Shown here one piece after another: positions 1-8,217 of a stretch of DNA of 64,000 bases. The DNA comes from Devosia sp. Root413D1. Lineage in GTDB: Bacteria > Pseudomonadota > Alphaproteobacteria > Rhizobiales > Devosiaceae. The translations under genes and the position numbers were made by a program. The notes under the pieces were generated by a model that saw only the letters and a list, made by a program, of their open reading frames with translations, ran no database searches and was not told the DNA's origin. Location of the stretch: assembly GCF_001425235.1 (NCBI RefSeq), contig NZ_LMEA01000008.1:186001-250000 (forward strand), read 5' to 3'. The first letter of the stretch is position 1. Every line of letters starts with the position of its first letter.

Positions 1-1307
1 CCGAGCGGCTTGTAATGGTCGGCGATCGCATTGGCGATGGCCATCGGCTCGCCCTGCGCCAGCGCATAATAGCGGCCCATGATGCCCTGCAGCTCGGGGA
101 ACTCGCCGACCATGCCGGTGGTGAGGTCGGCCTTCGCCAGCATCGCGGCACGCTTGGCCAGGTCGGGTTTGGCCCCGACCTTGGGAGCGATCTCGCCGCT
201 GAGCTTCACCAGCCGTTCGACGCGCTGGAACTGCGTGCCGAGCTTGGCGTGGAACACGCTCTCCTCGAGCTTGGGCAGGCCATGCTCGAGCGGCAGCGCC
301 AGGTCGGTCTGGTAGAAGAACCGCGCATCCGACAGGCGGGCACGGATGACCCGCTCGTTGCCGGCAACGATGGTTTTGCCGCCATCGGCTGCGACCTGGT
401 TCGAGGTGATGATGAAGAAGGGCGCCAGCTTGCCCGAACTATCGCGCAGGCAGAAGCATTTCTGGTTGGCGCGAATGGTGGCGATGATCACTTCCTCGGG
501 CACTTCGAGGAAGGCCGGGTCGAACGACCCCATCATCACCACCGGCCATTCGACGAGGCCGGCGACTTCTTCGAGCAGGCCTTCGTCATGGATGACGCTA
601 AGCCCCTGCGCGAAGGCGAGGTTGTCCGCGTCGGCCTTGATGATTTCCTTGCGCCGGTCGATGTCGAGAACGACCTTGGCCTTTTCCAGCGCCTGCACGT
701 AATCGTCGAAGCGCTTCACCCGGATCGCGTCGGGCGCGAGAAAGCGGTGGCCGAAGGTGGTCTGGCCGGAAGCAACAGTGTTCGACTTGAACGGGATGAC
801 CACCGGCTCGTCATTGTCGGTGCCGAACGTCGCGGTGATAGCGCGCAGCGGCCGCACCCAGGTCAGCCCGCCATTGCCCCACTGCATGGATTTCGGCCAG
901 TCGAAGCCGGTGATCACCTTGGGTAAGAGGGTCGCGAGAATGTCGGTCGCCTCGGCGCCTTTCTTCTTGATATGCGCGACGTAGAACTCGCCCTTCTTGG
1001 GGTCGGCCTCGATCTTGGCCTCTTCGATCGAGCCCAGTCCCGCGGCCTTGAGGAAGCCGTCGATCGCCTGCTGCGGCGAGCCGACCCGCGGGCCCTTGCG
1101 TTCTTCGCGGGTGTCGGGGGAACGGGCCGGGAGCCCGGTAACTGTCAGCGCCAACCGGCGTGGCGTGACGAACGCCTTGGCGCCCTCGTAGACGAGGCCG
1201 GCATCGACCAGCGCATTGGTCACGGCCTTCTTCAGATCCTCGGCGGCCTTGCGCTGCATGCGCGCAGGGATTTCTTCCGAGAACAGTTCAACGAGGAGTT
1301 CGGGCAT
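1..1307 (-). CDS. glyS: Glycyl-tRNA synthetase beta subunit (5' part; gene runs off the left edge)
   Basis: Read on the minus strand from the ATG at 1307, the frame stays open to base 1 (about 435 codons). The protein begins [18 protein letters not shown], the hallmark N-terminus of GlyS, and continues with family sequences such as [21 protein letters not shown] and [10 protein letters not shown]. The beta subunit forms an alpha2beta2 enzyme with GlyQ and supplies tRNA recognition and editing functions. The complete protein is usually near 700 residues, so the C-terminal third lies outside the window. The partner glyQ is about 18 kb away on the opposite strand, an unusual distance. A long palindromic repeat lies just upstream of the start. 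Confidence 0.97.
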   Translation of the reverse strand, partial: MPELLVELFSEEIPARMQRKAAEDLKKAVTNALVDAGLVYEGAKAFVTPRRLALTVTGLPARSPDTREERKGPRVGSPQQAIDGFLKAAGLGSIEEAKIEADPKKGEFYVAHIKKKGAEATDILATLLPKVITGFDWPKSMQWGNGGLTWVRPLRAITATFGTDNDEPVVIPFKSNTVASGQTTFGHRFLAPDAIRVKRFDDYVQALEKAKVVLDIDRRKEIIKADADNLAFAQGLSVIHDEGLLEEVAGLVEWPVVMMGSFDPAFLEVPEEVIIATIRANQKCFCLRDSSGKLAPFFIITSNQVAADGGKTIVAGNERVIRARLSDARFFYQTDLALPLEHGLPKLEESVFHAKLGTQFQRVERLVKLSGEIAPKVGAKPDLAKRAAMLAKADLTTGMVGEFPELQGIMGRYYALAQGEPMAIANAIADHYKPL

Positions 1308-1410
1308 CTCTTAACCGGGCGTTTGAAAGCGCGGTTTGCCTAGCAAGGGCAGGGGAGATTGTCCATTGCGGGGTGCGCGTCCTCATCCGATAGACCGGTG
1401 CGGGAAGAGC

Positions 1411-1514
1411 ACCCCCACCCCTGTCCCCTCCCCGCAAGGGGGAGGGAGACCAAAACACCGACGTCAGTGTGAGCGTCTCCCTCCCCCTTGCGGGGAGGGG
1501 ACAGGGGTGGGGGT
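1411..1514. repeat. Long perfect inverted repeat, GC-rich intergenic type A
   Basis: Two 40-bp arms, 1411-1450 and 1475-1514, are exact reverse complements separated by 24 bp. The arms contain CCCCTCCCCGCAAGGGGGAG. A near-identical copy lies at 3506-3608 and shorter relatives at 43.3, 46.0 and 47.9 kb. Here it sits between the end of the DUF2207 gene and the start of glyS. As RNA it would form a very stable stem-loop. No transposase or flanking duplication is visible, so it looks like a dispersed REP/MITE-like element. The remainder of the gap (1308-1410, 1515-1566) shows nothing else I can name. Confidence 0.9.
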
Positions 1515-1566
1515 ATCTTTGGAACTCGATGTTCAACCAACCCGCCGGCTCGCCGCGGCTCGGGCG

Positions 1567-3630
1567 CTACCACCCACCCCCGCCACCACCGCCTCCGCCA
1601 CCCCCGGAGCCGCCACCTCCGCCACCGCCGCCGCTGGAAAAGCCCGAGCCCGACGATGAGCTCGGCTGCGCAGCGACCATGGCAGCGCTCATGCCTGATG
1701 CCACCGACGACACCGAGTTGGCAAAGCCCCCCGAGCTGTTCGACCAGTTGCGACCGGTATAGAAGCCCGGCGCGTAGCTGCTGCCCTCTGCGTCGGCGAC
1801 GGCGTTGCGGGCGAGTTCCGCTTCAAAGTGCTCGGACCACGGTTTTTCGACACCCAGCGCAATGGCGTAGGGCAGGATGCGCTCGAAGCGCTCCACGGTC
1901 ATCGGCGGCTCGTTGGTCATGTTCAGCCGGTTCTTTTCGGCGGTGTTCATGTACATCTTGAAGCCGTCGAGCTGGTCCATGACCTGACGGCCCTGCACCG
2001 TCGGCGCCCGCATCAGCACGGCGAACAGCACATTGACGAAGATGATCGATGCGGCGCCGATCAGCGCCGCATCGGGACGGAACTCGCCGATCCGGAAGTC
2101 ACCGAGAAAGCTCGCACCGGCGCCGATCAGGTTGCCGCCGAAGATCACCGCCCACACTGCGAAGATGATCTTGGACAGGATCGGGCTGCGCCACAGCCCC
2201 CTGAGCACACCGCCCAGAATGCCGAGGAACAGCGCGCCGGCACCGGCGAAGACCAGCGTGATCGGGTCGATCAGGTCGAACACCACCATGCCGAGGAGGA
2301 TCAATAGCGAAAACCCGACCCCCACCAGGATGTAGCCGGTATTGTTCCTGAAATAGACCAGCCGGTTCTCGGTCTCGATGGCCGAGACGAACTGGCCGCG
2401 CGTCTCGTTCAGCTTGGGGCCGGTGGTGGTGTTGACCGTCACCTTGCCCTGCGACTTGAAGTAGTCGAACAGCAGCCGCTCGGCTGCCCCGAGATCGTCC
2501 GGCGGCGCCTTGCCGGTTACCGTCACACTCAAAGTCTTGCCCGGATTGTCGATCTTCACCAGCCCCTTGACCCCGAGGTCGAAGATCGAGGCGGTAAAGG
2601 CGGTCCAGCCGCTCTTTTCCCAACCCATGCCGTCGACATATTCGGCGAGCCCCGGCGAGAACCCCTTGGGGGGATGAAACAGCGGGATGATCGTGCCTTT
2701 CTTCGGGTCGCGGCCAACCGCGCTCCAGGCGAGGAGGTTGTAAAGCAGCACCAGGCCGACCGCGATGCCGGGCACCACGATGTCGCGATGGTCGCTCAGC
2801 CAGTAGAGCAGCCGGTCTAGTCCCTGCGGCTCGGCGAGAATGCCCTTTTGAAACGACGCCGCCACGCTGACGCCTTCGCCCGAGCTCAGCGGCCGGTTCA
2901 CCCGGAAGATCGCCGTGTTGTCGGACGTGCGGGTGATGGTGACGGCCTGCTCCATCGAGCCGGGCGCACCGGTATAGCCGACCAGTCGGTCGATCACGGC
3001 GCCCTTGGGCAGGGTGATCGAGGCGACGGCCTGGTCGATCGGAAAATTCCAGTAGTTGCCGGTGGCGTTCCAGAACAGCTCGTCGTGGTCGGCAAAGCTG
3101 CGACCCATCCGCGTCATGCTGTAGTGGATGGTGTACTTGTGCCGGCCATAGCTCAGCAGCACGTCGGCATCGCCGATACGGATGCGCTTGAAGCCGGCGC
3201 CGATATTGTCGAGCGAATAGGGTTCCGCCCGGCCGTCGCGGAGCACAGTCTTCACCGTGAGGTCGGAGCGGAGCCGCGAGTTGTCCGGATTGATCAGGAT
3301 CAGCGGGATGTCGCGATAGATGCCGCGGCGGATCTCATAGCCCTCGGCATTGACCTCGATGGTCTCGATGACGTCGACCGAGCCATCGGTGTTGAGGGTG
3401 ACGGCGGATGAGAACGAGGTGATGGCTTCGCGGGCAGCCGCGGGGAGGGCGAAGAGCAGGGTGAGGAGTGCCAGCAGAATTGCTGCAATTGCGGTGGCTA
3501 GCTGCCCCCCACCCCTGTCCCCTCCCCGCAAGGGGGAGGGAGACCAGAACACTGGCGTCGCAGTATGCGTCTCCCTCCCCCTTGCGGGGAGGGGACAGGG
3601 GTGGGGGTCCACAGCCACCGGGTTCTCCAC
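1567..3630 (-). CDS. DUF2207 domain membrane protein with glycine-rich tail
   Basis: This 687-residue frame has the layout of DUF2207 proteins: an exported N-terminal domain (VTLNTDGSVDVIETI, then EIRRGIYRDIPL), a membrane segment near residue 280, a middle cytosolic region, two or more membrane helices around 435-525, and a C-terminus made almost only of Gly and Ser. Its role is unknown; the family often neighbours LemA, as it does here (14 bp gap). The start is odd. The hydrophobic signal segment (ILLALLTLLFALPAAA) is preceded by about 34 residues encoded by a palindromic repeat. No ATG, GTG or TTG lies between repeat and signal. The GTG at 3630 or the one at 3618 (GGTGGAGA six bases upstream) must therefore be used, unless a rare ATT or CTG is. 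Confidence 0.8.
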   Translation of the reverse strand: MENPVAVDPHPCPLPARGRETHTATPVFWSPSPLRGGDRGGGQLATAIAAILLALLTLLFALPAAAREAITSFSSAVTLNTDGSVDVIETIEVNAEGYEIRRGIYRDIPLILINPDNSRLRSDLTVKTVLRDGRAEPYSLDNIGAGFKRIRIGDADVLLSYGRHKYTIHYSMTRMGRSFADHDELFWNATGNYWNFPIDQAVASITLPKGAVIDRLVGYTGAPGSMEQAVTITRTSDNTAIFRVNRPLSSGEGVSVAASFQKGILAEPQGLDRLLYWLSDHRDIVVPGIAVGLVLLYNLLAWSAVGRDPKKGTIIPLFHPPKGFSPGLAEYVDGMGWEKSGWTAFTASIFDLGVKGLVKIDNPGKTLSVTVTGKAPPDDLGAAERLLFDYFKSQGKVTVNTTTGPKLNETRGQFVSAIETENRLVYFRNNTGYILVGVGFSLLILLGMVVFDLIDPITLVFAGAGALFLGILGGVLRGLWRSPILSKIIFAVWAVIFGGNLIGAGASFLGDFRIGEFRPDAALIGAASIIFVNVLFAVLMRAPTVQGRQVMDQLDGFKMYMNTAEKNRLNMTNEPPMTVERFERILPYAIALGVEKPWSEHFEAELARNAVADAEGSSYAPGFYTGRNWSNSSGGFANSVSSVASGMSAAMVAAQPSSSSGSGFSSGGGGGGGGSGGGGGGGGGGGW
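3506..3608. repeat. Type A inverted repeat located inside a coding region
   Basis: The arms 3506-3544 and 3569-3608 match over 39 bp around a 24-bp spacer and are nearly identical to the 1411-1514 copy. Unlike that copy, this one lies inside the 5' end of the DUF2207 reading frame, in phase and without stop codons. It is read as a Pro/Arg/Gly-rich stretch (PHPCPLPARGRET ... SPSPLRGGDRGGG) just before the signal sequence. This resembles the in-frame palindromic elements known from other alphaproteobacteria such as Rickettsia; that parallel is inference. Confidence 0.9.
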
Positions 3631-3643
3631 CTGACGCTCGACG

Positions 3644-4201
3644 TCAGAACTTCACCGAAGGCACAGCCCGGTCGGCTTCGTTCTCCAGCTCGAAATACTC
3701 GGCCTTCTCGAACTTGAAGGCGTTGGCGACGACGTTGGAGGGGAAGCTCTCGACCGCGGTGTTCAGGTTGCGCACCGAGCCATTGTAGTAGCGGCGCGCC
3801 AGCTGGATTTCGTCTTCGACGTTCTGCAGCGCGCTCTGGAACTCGAGGAAGGTGGTGTTGGCCTTGAGGTCCGGGTAGGCCTCGGCAATGGCGAGGAGCT
3901 TGCCCAGCGCACCCGACAGCGCGCCTTCCAGCGCACTGCGCTCGGCCGGACCGGCATTGGCCCCGGCGGTGGCGGCGGCGCGGGCCTGGGTAACGGCCTC
4001 GAGCGTTTCGCGCTCGTGGCCCATATAGCCCTTCACCGTCTCCATCAGGTTAGGGATCAAGTCGGTGCGGCGCTTCAGCTGCACGTCGATGCCCGACCAG
4101 CCTTCTTCCTTGAGCTGACGCTTAGACACCAGATCGTTGTAGACGAAGATCGCGTAGCCGATGGCGACGACGACGATCGCCAGAATGATCAACCCAGTCA
4201 T
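3644..4201 (-). CDS. LemA family protein
   Basis: The 185-residue product starts with one membrane helix (LIILAIVVVAIGYAIFVYN). LemA-type helical sequence follows: KEEGWSGIDVQLKRRTDLIPNL, written here as KEEGWSGIDVQ then RRTDLIPNL, YPDLKANTTFLEFQ and ARRYYNGSVRNLN, and the end is PSVKF. The length equals the family norm. LemA proteins are inner-membrane-anchored helical bundles of unclear function. A GGAGG lies close upstream of the ATG at 4201. The DUF2207 gene follows 14 bp downstream, so the two are very likely one transcript. Upstream, 4202-4422 has no gene and should hold the promoter, though I cannot place one with confidence. Confidence 0.93.
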   Translation of the reverse strand: MTGLIILAIVVVAIGYAIFVYNDLVSKRQLKEEGWSGIDVQLKRRTDLIPNLMETVKGYMGHERETLEAVTQARAAATAGANAGPAERSALEGALSGALGKLLAIAEAYPDLKANTTFLEFQSALQNVEDEIQLARRYYNGSVRNLNTAVESFPSNVVANAFKFEKAEYFELENEADRAVPSVKF

Positions 4202-4422
4202 GGAGCCCTCCGCATGTGATGCTCAAACGCGCTCTCAGGTTCGAAAACGCGGCAAACCAAAGACCCTCAAGTGCCGCAAAGTGGCACCGGACCGTGGGCA
4301 TCGCAATTGAATTGCGCCGGCTGAATGGGAAATGAACGTGTTTTTGGAAGGGCTTCGCGGCGCGGCCTGAATCTCAAGATGAACTTGAAGCCGGCAAATT
4401 CATCAAGTGAACTGGATTCAGG

Positions 4423-4617
4423 TTACTCGACTTCGCCATCCTGCTTCTCGGCTTCCAACACCGGATCAGCCTTGTGCTTGTTCTTGCGCTTGTAGGCCTT
4501 GGGATCCGCCTCGACCTTGGGCTGGAACAGCCCCTCGCGCAACGACTTGGCGGCGGCGTTGCGCGGCGCGGTCTGCTTGCGCGTCAGGGCGACGGTGATT
4601 TTCTGGTCCTTGGCCAT
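4423..4617 (-). CDS. Small basic protein resembling ribosome-rescue factor ArfA
   Basis: This 64-residue, strongly basic protein has a central part, NAAAKSLREGLFQPKVEADP then KAYKRKNKHK. It follows the ArfA pattern N-A-x3-L-x3-LF-x2-[RK]V-x4-K-x-Y-x-RK-x-KH (compare E. coli NAIEALLHDPLFRQRVEK...SYMRKGKHG). ArfA binds stalled ribosomes lacking a stop codon and recruits RF2, using the basic tail in the mRNA channel. Here 15 extra, mostly acidic residues follow the KHK. I see no clear hairpin inside the gene like the one that truncates arfA mRNA in E. coli. The protein is certainly plausible as a gene; the function is inference from a short motif. Confidence 0.6.
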   Translation of the reverse strand: MAKDQKITVALTRKQTAPRNAAAKSLREGLFQPKVEADPKAYKRKNKHKADPVLEAEKQDGEVE

Positions 4618-4647
4618 AGCTGAGATTAGCGCCGCGGGGCCGGCTTG

Positions 4648-4797
4648 TCAGTGCCGCTTGAAGTACTGCACTTCGCGCTCGTGTTTTTCGGCGGCCTCGC
4701 GACTGTCGAAGGTGCCGAGGTTGCGGCGCTTGCCGGTCTTGGGATCGGTCTTTTTGGAATAGAGCCGGTACTCGCCGGACCTGAGTTTGCGGATCAT
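4648..4797 (-). CDS. Conserved small basic protein, 49 residues
   Basis: The sequence begins MIRKLRSGEYRLYSKK, continues with DPKTGKRRNLGTFDSREAAE and ends EREVQYFKRH. I recognise this as a conserved small protein found in many bacteria and annotated only as hypothetical. Its lysine- and arginine-rich makeup suggests nucleic acid or ribosome contact, which is inference. The start at 4797 is well supported by AAAGGAGA six bases upstream. It lies 56 bp downstream of moaB on the same strand and 30 bp before the ArfA-like gene. A much longer reading frame extends upstream through this start but is antisense-style noise over moaB. Confidence 0.85.
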   Translation of the reverse strand: MIRKLRSGEYRLYSKKTDPKTGKRRNLGTFDSREAAEKHEREVQYFKRH

Positions 4798-4853
4798 CGG
4801 ATGTCTCCTTTGGCGGGAGAACGTCGATGTTCGACAGCCGTTCCTGAAGCGCG

Positions 4854-5390
4854 TCAGCGCTCGGCGAGGCGCGGCATCAGTTCGACGAAGTTGCAGGGCT
4901 TGTGCCGGTTGTCGAGCTGGGCCCGCAGGATTCCCTCCCACGCGTCGCGGCAGGCGCCGCGCGAACCGGGGAGGACGAAGACGAAGGTCTCGCCGATCAG
5001 CCCGCCGGTGGCGCGCGACTGCAAAGTGGACGTGCCCACCGTGGTCGAGGAATACTGGTGGAACAGCACCGAAAACCCATCCATCCGCTTCTGGAACAGC
5101 GGCTCCAGCGCCTCCGGTGTCACGTCGCGGCCCGAAAAGCCGGTGCCGCCGGTGGTGATGATCGCGTCGACGCCATCGTTCACCACCCACTCCATCACCT
5201 TGGCGCGGATCTGGTGGATGTCGTCGCGCACTACGGCGCGCTCGAAGCAACTGTGCCCGTCGGCTTCCATCAGCGATTTCAGCAGGGCGCCCGCGGTATC
5301 GGTCTCCAGCGTCCGGGTGTCGGACACCGCGAGCACGGCGATCGACAGCGGTATGAACGGCTTGCTCTGGTCGAGCTCCGATTTGAACAT
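4854..5390 (-). CDS. moaB: Molybdenum cofactor biosynthesis protein B
   Basis: The 178-residue protein has the MoaB/MogA fold signatures: IAVLAVSDTRTLETDTAG at the start, TTGGTGFSGRDVTPEAL as the phosphate-binding loop, then GTSTLQSRATGG and FVLPGSRGACRDAW. MoaB-type proteins adenylylate molybdopterin or assist that step in molybdenum cofactor synthesis in the cytoplasm. The length matches the family. The start codon follows the MFS gene by five bases, so the two are probably cotranscribed, with the ribosome site GGAG overlapping the end of the upstream gene. Confidence 0.95.
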   Translation of the reverse strand: MFKSELDQSKPFIPLSIAVLAVSDTRTLETDTAGALLKSLMEADGHSCFERAVVRDDIHQIRAKVMEWVVNDGVDAIITTGGTGFSGRDVTPEALEPLFQKRMDGFSVLFHQYSSTTVGTSTLQSRATGGLIGETFVFVLPGSRGACRDAWEGILRAQLDNRHKPCNFVELMPRLAER

Positions 5391-5395
5391 GTGGG

Positions 5396-6787
5396 CTACT
5401 CCGGCTTCGGCTTGTCCGACTTGTCGGTATCACCGGGCGCATCGTTTTTCACGTGCCGTTCGACGATCACCGTCGGCTCGATCGGATCGGGCACCAGCAG
5501 TTCGGTTTCCTCGGGCTGGGGGGCCGCCGCCGGCGTGGCCGGGCGGGGCGTCGGCTTTTCCTCGCCGCGCGGATCGAGCGTCACGGTGCCGGGCGATACG
5601 CCCTTCTCGGCGCTCATGGCGCGGAAACGGACGCGGCCCGAGGCGTCGCGCACCGGGCGGATCTTCATGCGCAGGAACGCCGTAACCGCAAGCGCTCCAT
5701 GGAAGGTGGCGGTGACGATGAACAGGCCGACCGGCGCGATGGCGTTCATCACCCAGCTGGCGATGATCGGCCCGATGGCGAGCCCGATGCCGAGGATCAG
5801 CAGCATGCCGCCGGCGACGCGGCCGAACTCGCCTTCCTTGGCGAAGTCGTTCGCATGCGCCACGGCGATGGCATAAAGCGGGTAGGCGCCGAAGCCGTAG
5901 AGCCCGAACAGGATGAACATCAGCACGCCGCTGCTCGGGTTCAGCAGCACGGTGACGAGGCCGATCACTGCCGCAAAACCGCTGAGCCCGACGATCACCA
6001 GCCGGCGGTCGATCTTGTCGGAGAGCCGCCCGAACGGCGTCTGCGCCACGGCGCCCACCACTGCGGTGACGGCGAACAGGTAGGCGATGGTCGAGGCATC
6101 GAGTTTCTGCTCGAAGCCGTAGACCGGCGCCAGCGTGCCGAAGGTGCCGTTGGCCATGCCGCAGGCAAAGGCCGCGATCACCGCCAGCGGCGAGGTCTTG
6201 TAGAGCAGCACCACATCGAGCCGCGCCGACGAGATCGGCCGCGGCTGCGGCGTCGAGGTCAGGGCGCTCGGCAAAAGCGCACAGATGAAGGCAATGGCGC
6301 CGACCACGAACGGGATATGGCCGAAAGTGCCGGTCACCGCCATGGCCAGCTGACCGACGGTCGAAGCGGCCATGTTGATGGTGGTATAGACCGAAAAGAT
6401 CGTGCCGCGGCTGCGATTGTCCGCCACCTCGTTGAGCCAGCTCTCGACGATCATCGCCGCGCCGGCGAAGCAGAAGCCGGAAAAGGCGCGCAGCACGATC
6501 CAGCCGATATCCTGAACCCAAAGCAGGTTAAGCAGGATCGTCACGGTGCCGATGGCCGCCATGATCGAGTAGGCGCGAATATGCCCCACTCGCTTGACCA
6601 GCAGCGGTACGGTGATCGAACCGGCAACGAACCCCACCGACCAGCCGGTACCGATGAGGCCGAGCGCCGTCAGCGAAAACCCTTCCTCGGCGCCGCGCAC
6701 CGAGAGCAAGAGGCCCTGCAGGCCGCCTCCGAACATCAGGAGTGCCGAGCCGATGAACAGGGCATAAATCTTGAGGGCGGAGGACAT
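5396..6787 (-). CDS. MFS transporter, YcaD-like
   Basis: The 463-residue protein has twelve hydrophobic segments starting at ALKIYALFIGSALLMFGGGL, the MFS loop 8-9 motif as GRLSDKIDRRLVIVG, and a Pro/Glu-rich hydrophilic C-terminal tail of about 75 residues. It resembles the YcaD group of major facilitator proteins, whose substrates are mostly unknown. I start at the ATG at 6787 because the residues before it, in a longer frame from 6856, are not membrane-like. It is the first gene of an apparent moaB operon. The gap to the divergent gene at 7012 contains a 12-bp palindrome, GGGACCGGTCCC, at 6909-6920. Confidence 0.9.
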   Translation of the reverse strand: MSSALKIYALFIGSALLMFGGGLQGLLLSVRGAEEGFSLTALGLIGTGWSVGFVAGSITVPLLVKRVGHIRAYSIMAAIGTVTILLNLLWVQDIGWIVLRAFSGFCFAGAAMIVESWLNEVADNRSRGTIFSVYTTINMAASTVGQLAMAVTGTFGHIPFVVGAIAFICALLPSALTSTPQPRPISSARLDVVLLYKTSPLAVIAAFACGMANGTFGTLAPVYGFEQKLDASTIAYLFAVTAVVGAVAQTPFGRLSDKIDRRLVIVGLSGFAAVIGLVTVLLNPSSGVLMFILFGLYGFGAYPLYAIAVAHANDFAKEGEFGRVAGGMLLILGIGLAIGPIIASWVMNAIAPVGLFIVTATFHGALAVTAFLRMKIRPVRDASGRVRFRAMSAEKGVSPGTVTLDPRGEEKPTPRPATPAAAPQPEETELLVPDPIEPTVIVERHVKNDAPGDTDKSDKPKPE

Positions 6788-7011
6788 GGCGCTTTCTGCG
6801 GGTTCAGGGTCCTGAGGCGCTTGCCTATCAAGTCGGACCAAATTCGGGCAGCACAATCAAGCGCCATCAATATTCTTGGCTGGATAGTCTTAAGTAGGGG
6901 TCAAGACCGGGACCGGTCCCCCCGCCTAATCGCGACGCGTTCAGCCGCCATTCACTGCTTTTCGGCGTATCGGTGTGGCCACATCACCTGGTTTAGGAAG
7001 GCCGGGGCGTA

Positions 7012-7515
7012 ATGAGAGACGACGAGATGATAACCGCACGACTGCGGCTGGTGCCGCTCACAGCTGAACACCGGCAGGCCTTTCAGCAATCGCGCGAGGC
7101 GTTTGCGGCGCTGCTCGGCGTCACTTTGCCGGCGGCCTGGCCGGAGTTTCCCGAAGCGTTCGGTCCCGGCTTCCCCGAGGCGCCGGCGCCGTGGTCGCCG
7201 TACCTGTTTCTCCACCGCGACGGGCCGAGGCTGATCGGCAATGGTGGCTATGTCGGCGCTCCCGACGCCGACGGTGTCGTCGAGATTGGCTACGAGATCG
7301 GCCCCGAGCACCAGGGACGCGGCTATGCCACCGAGGCCGCCGGCGCGATGGTCGCCACGGCCTTCGAAGCCGGCGCCCGAGCCGTCATTGCCCACTCCCT
7401 GGCCGAGACCAACGCCTCGAACGCCGTGCTGCAGAAGCTCGGCATGCGCTTTGACGGGGCGCTCGAGCAGGAGAGGATGCAAATCTGGCGCTGGCGTATC
7501 GACCGGCAGGATTGA
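7012..7515 (+). CDS. GNAT family N-acetyltransferase (RimJ/RimL-like)
   Basis: The 167-residue protein opens ITARLRLVPLTAEHRQAF. It contains GYEIGPEHQGRGYATEAAGA, the acetyl-CoA-binding Q/RxxGxG/A motif, and AHSLAETNASNAVLQKLGM, typical of the RimJ/RimL branch that acetylates protein N-termini or small amines. The acceptor is unknown. The ATG at 7027 (MITARL) is an equally good start and would remove five residues. Confidence 0.88.
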   Translation: MRDDEMITARLRLVPLTAEHRQAFQQSREAFAALLGVTLPAAWPEFPEAFGPGFPEAPAPWSPYLFLHRDGPRLIGNGGYVGAPDADGVVEIGYEIGPEHQGRGYATEAAGAMVATAFEAGARAVIAHSLAETNASNAVLQKLGMRFDGALEQERMQIWRWRIDRQD

Positions 7516-7635
7516 CAGCCACCGCTGATCAATCGTGTGCAGCATATCGCTGAAATCATGTCACTGGCTTCATCGCGCCGACCGGTTGAGAAGGCGGCCC
7601 AGACGGCGGGGCGCCACAGACATGAGTTTTCTCCG

Positions 7636-8217
7636 ATGTTCCAGTCCAAAGATAACGACCGCTCCTCGGCTTCCATGCCTGGCGCTTTCTCGAGGCGGCT
7701 CGCCATCGCAGCCGGTGTGATCGCGCCGCTTCTGCTAAAGGCGGCAAAGGCCGAAGCGCCGCACGACGCGGTGGTTGCGAGCCTTGTCGACCGATCCGAG
7801 CGCCAGGCCCAGCTGTTCAATGCCGGGCGGATGGAGGAGTGGGTCAAGCACGTCCGTCTCGGCGACGATTTCACCCTGATGCAACCCTTTGGCGGCCCGG
7901 CCAGCCACGGCTTCGACGCTTCGCCGCAGCACCTGGCCGAGCTTGCGGCCCGCTTCCAGAATGGTGACGCCAGTCTCGAGCTGGTGCAGGCCGTGGCGAC
8001 CGATGATCTGGTCGTGCTCGCCTATATCGAACGCCAGGATGGCGAGGTTTCCGGCCTGCCCAAACAGGATTGGTCGCTGCGCGTCACTCAGGTGTTCCGG
8101 CGCCAGGGCGCCGACTGGCATCTGGTACATCGCCATGCCGATCCACTGGTGCGCTCGATCTCGCTCGCTACCACTGCGGCGCTTGCTGCCGGCCGCGACT
8201 TGGCGGTCGAGGGCTGA
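7636..8217 (+). CDS. Exported SnoaL-like (NTF2-fold) protein
   Basis: From the ATG at 7636 the product is 193 residues. A twin-arginine-like leader (FSRRLAIAAGVIAPLLLKAA, cleavage after KAEA) is followed by an NTF2-like domain of the DUF4440/SnoaL type (ELVQAVATDDLVVLAYIERQ, then WSLRVTQVFRRQGADWHLVH). Such domains form small cone-shaped pockets used as binding proteins or isomerases; no catalytic residues identify a reaction. Earlier starts at 7537 (GTG) and 7558, and a later one at 7675, are possible because none has a strong ribosome site. The stop overlaps the start of the next gene (TGATG), so the two are translationally coupled. Confidence 0.75.
   Translation: MFQSKDNDRSSASMPGAFSRRLAIAAGVIAPLLLKAAKAEAPHDAVVASLVDRSERQAQLFNAGRMEEWVKHVRLGDDFTLMQPFGGPASHGFDASPQHLAELAARFQNGDASLELVQAVATDDLVVLAYIERQDGEVSGLPKQDWSLRVTQVFRRQGADWHLVHRHADPLVRSISLATTAALAAGRDLAVEG

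Noticed and set aside
4648-5442. A 264-residue minus-strand frame over moaB
   Set aside because: Only its last 49 codons match a conserved protein with its own strong ribosome site; the rest is Arg-rich shadow of moaB.
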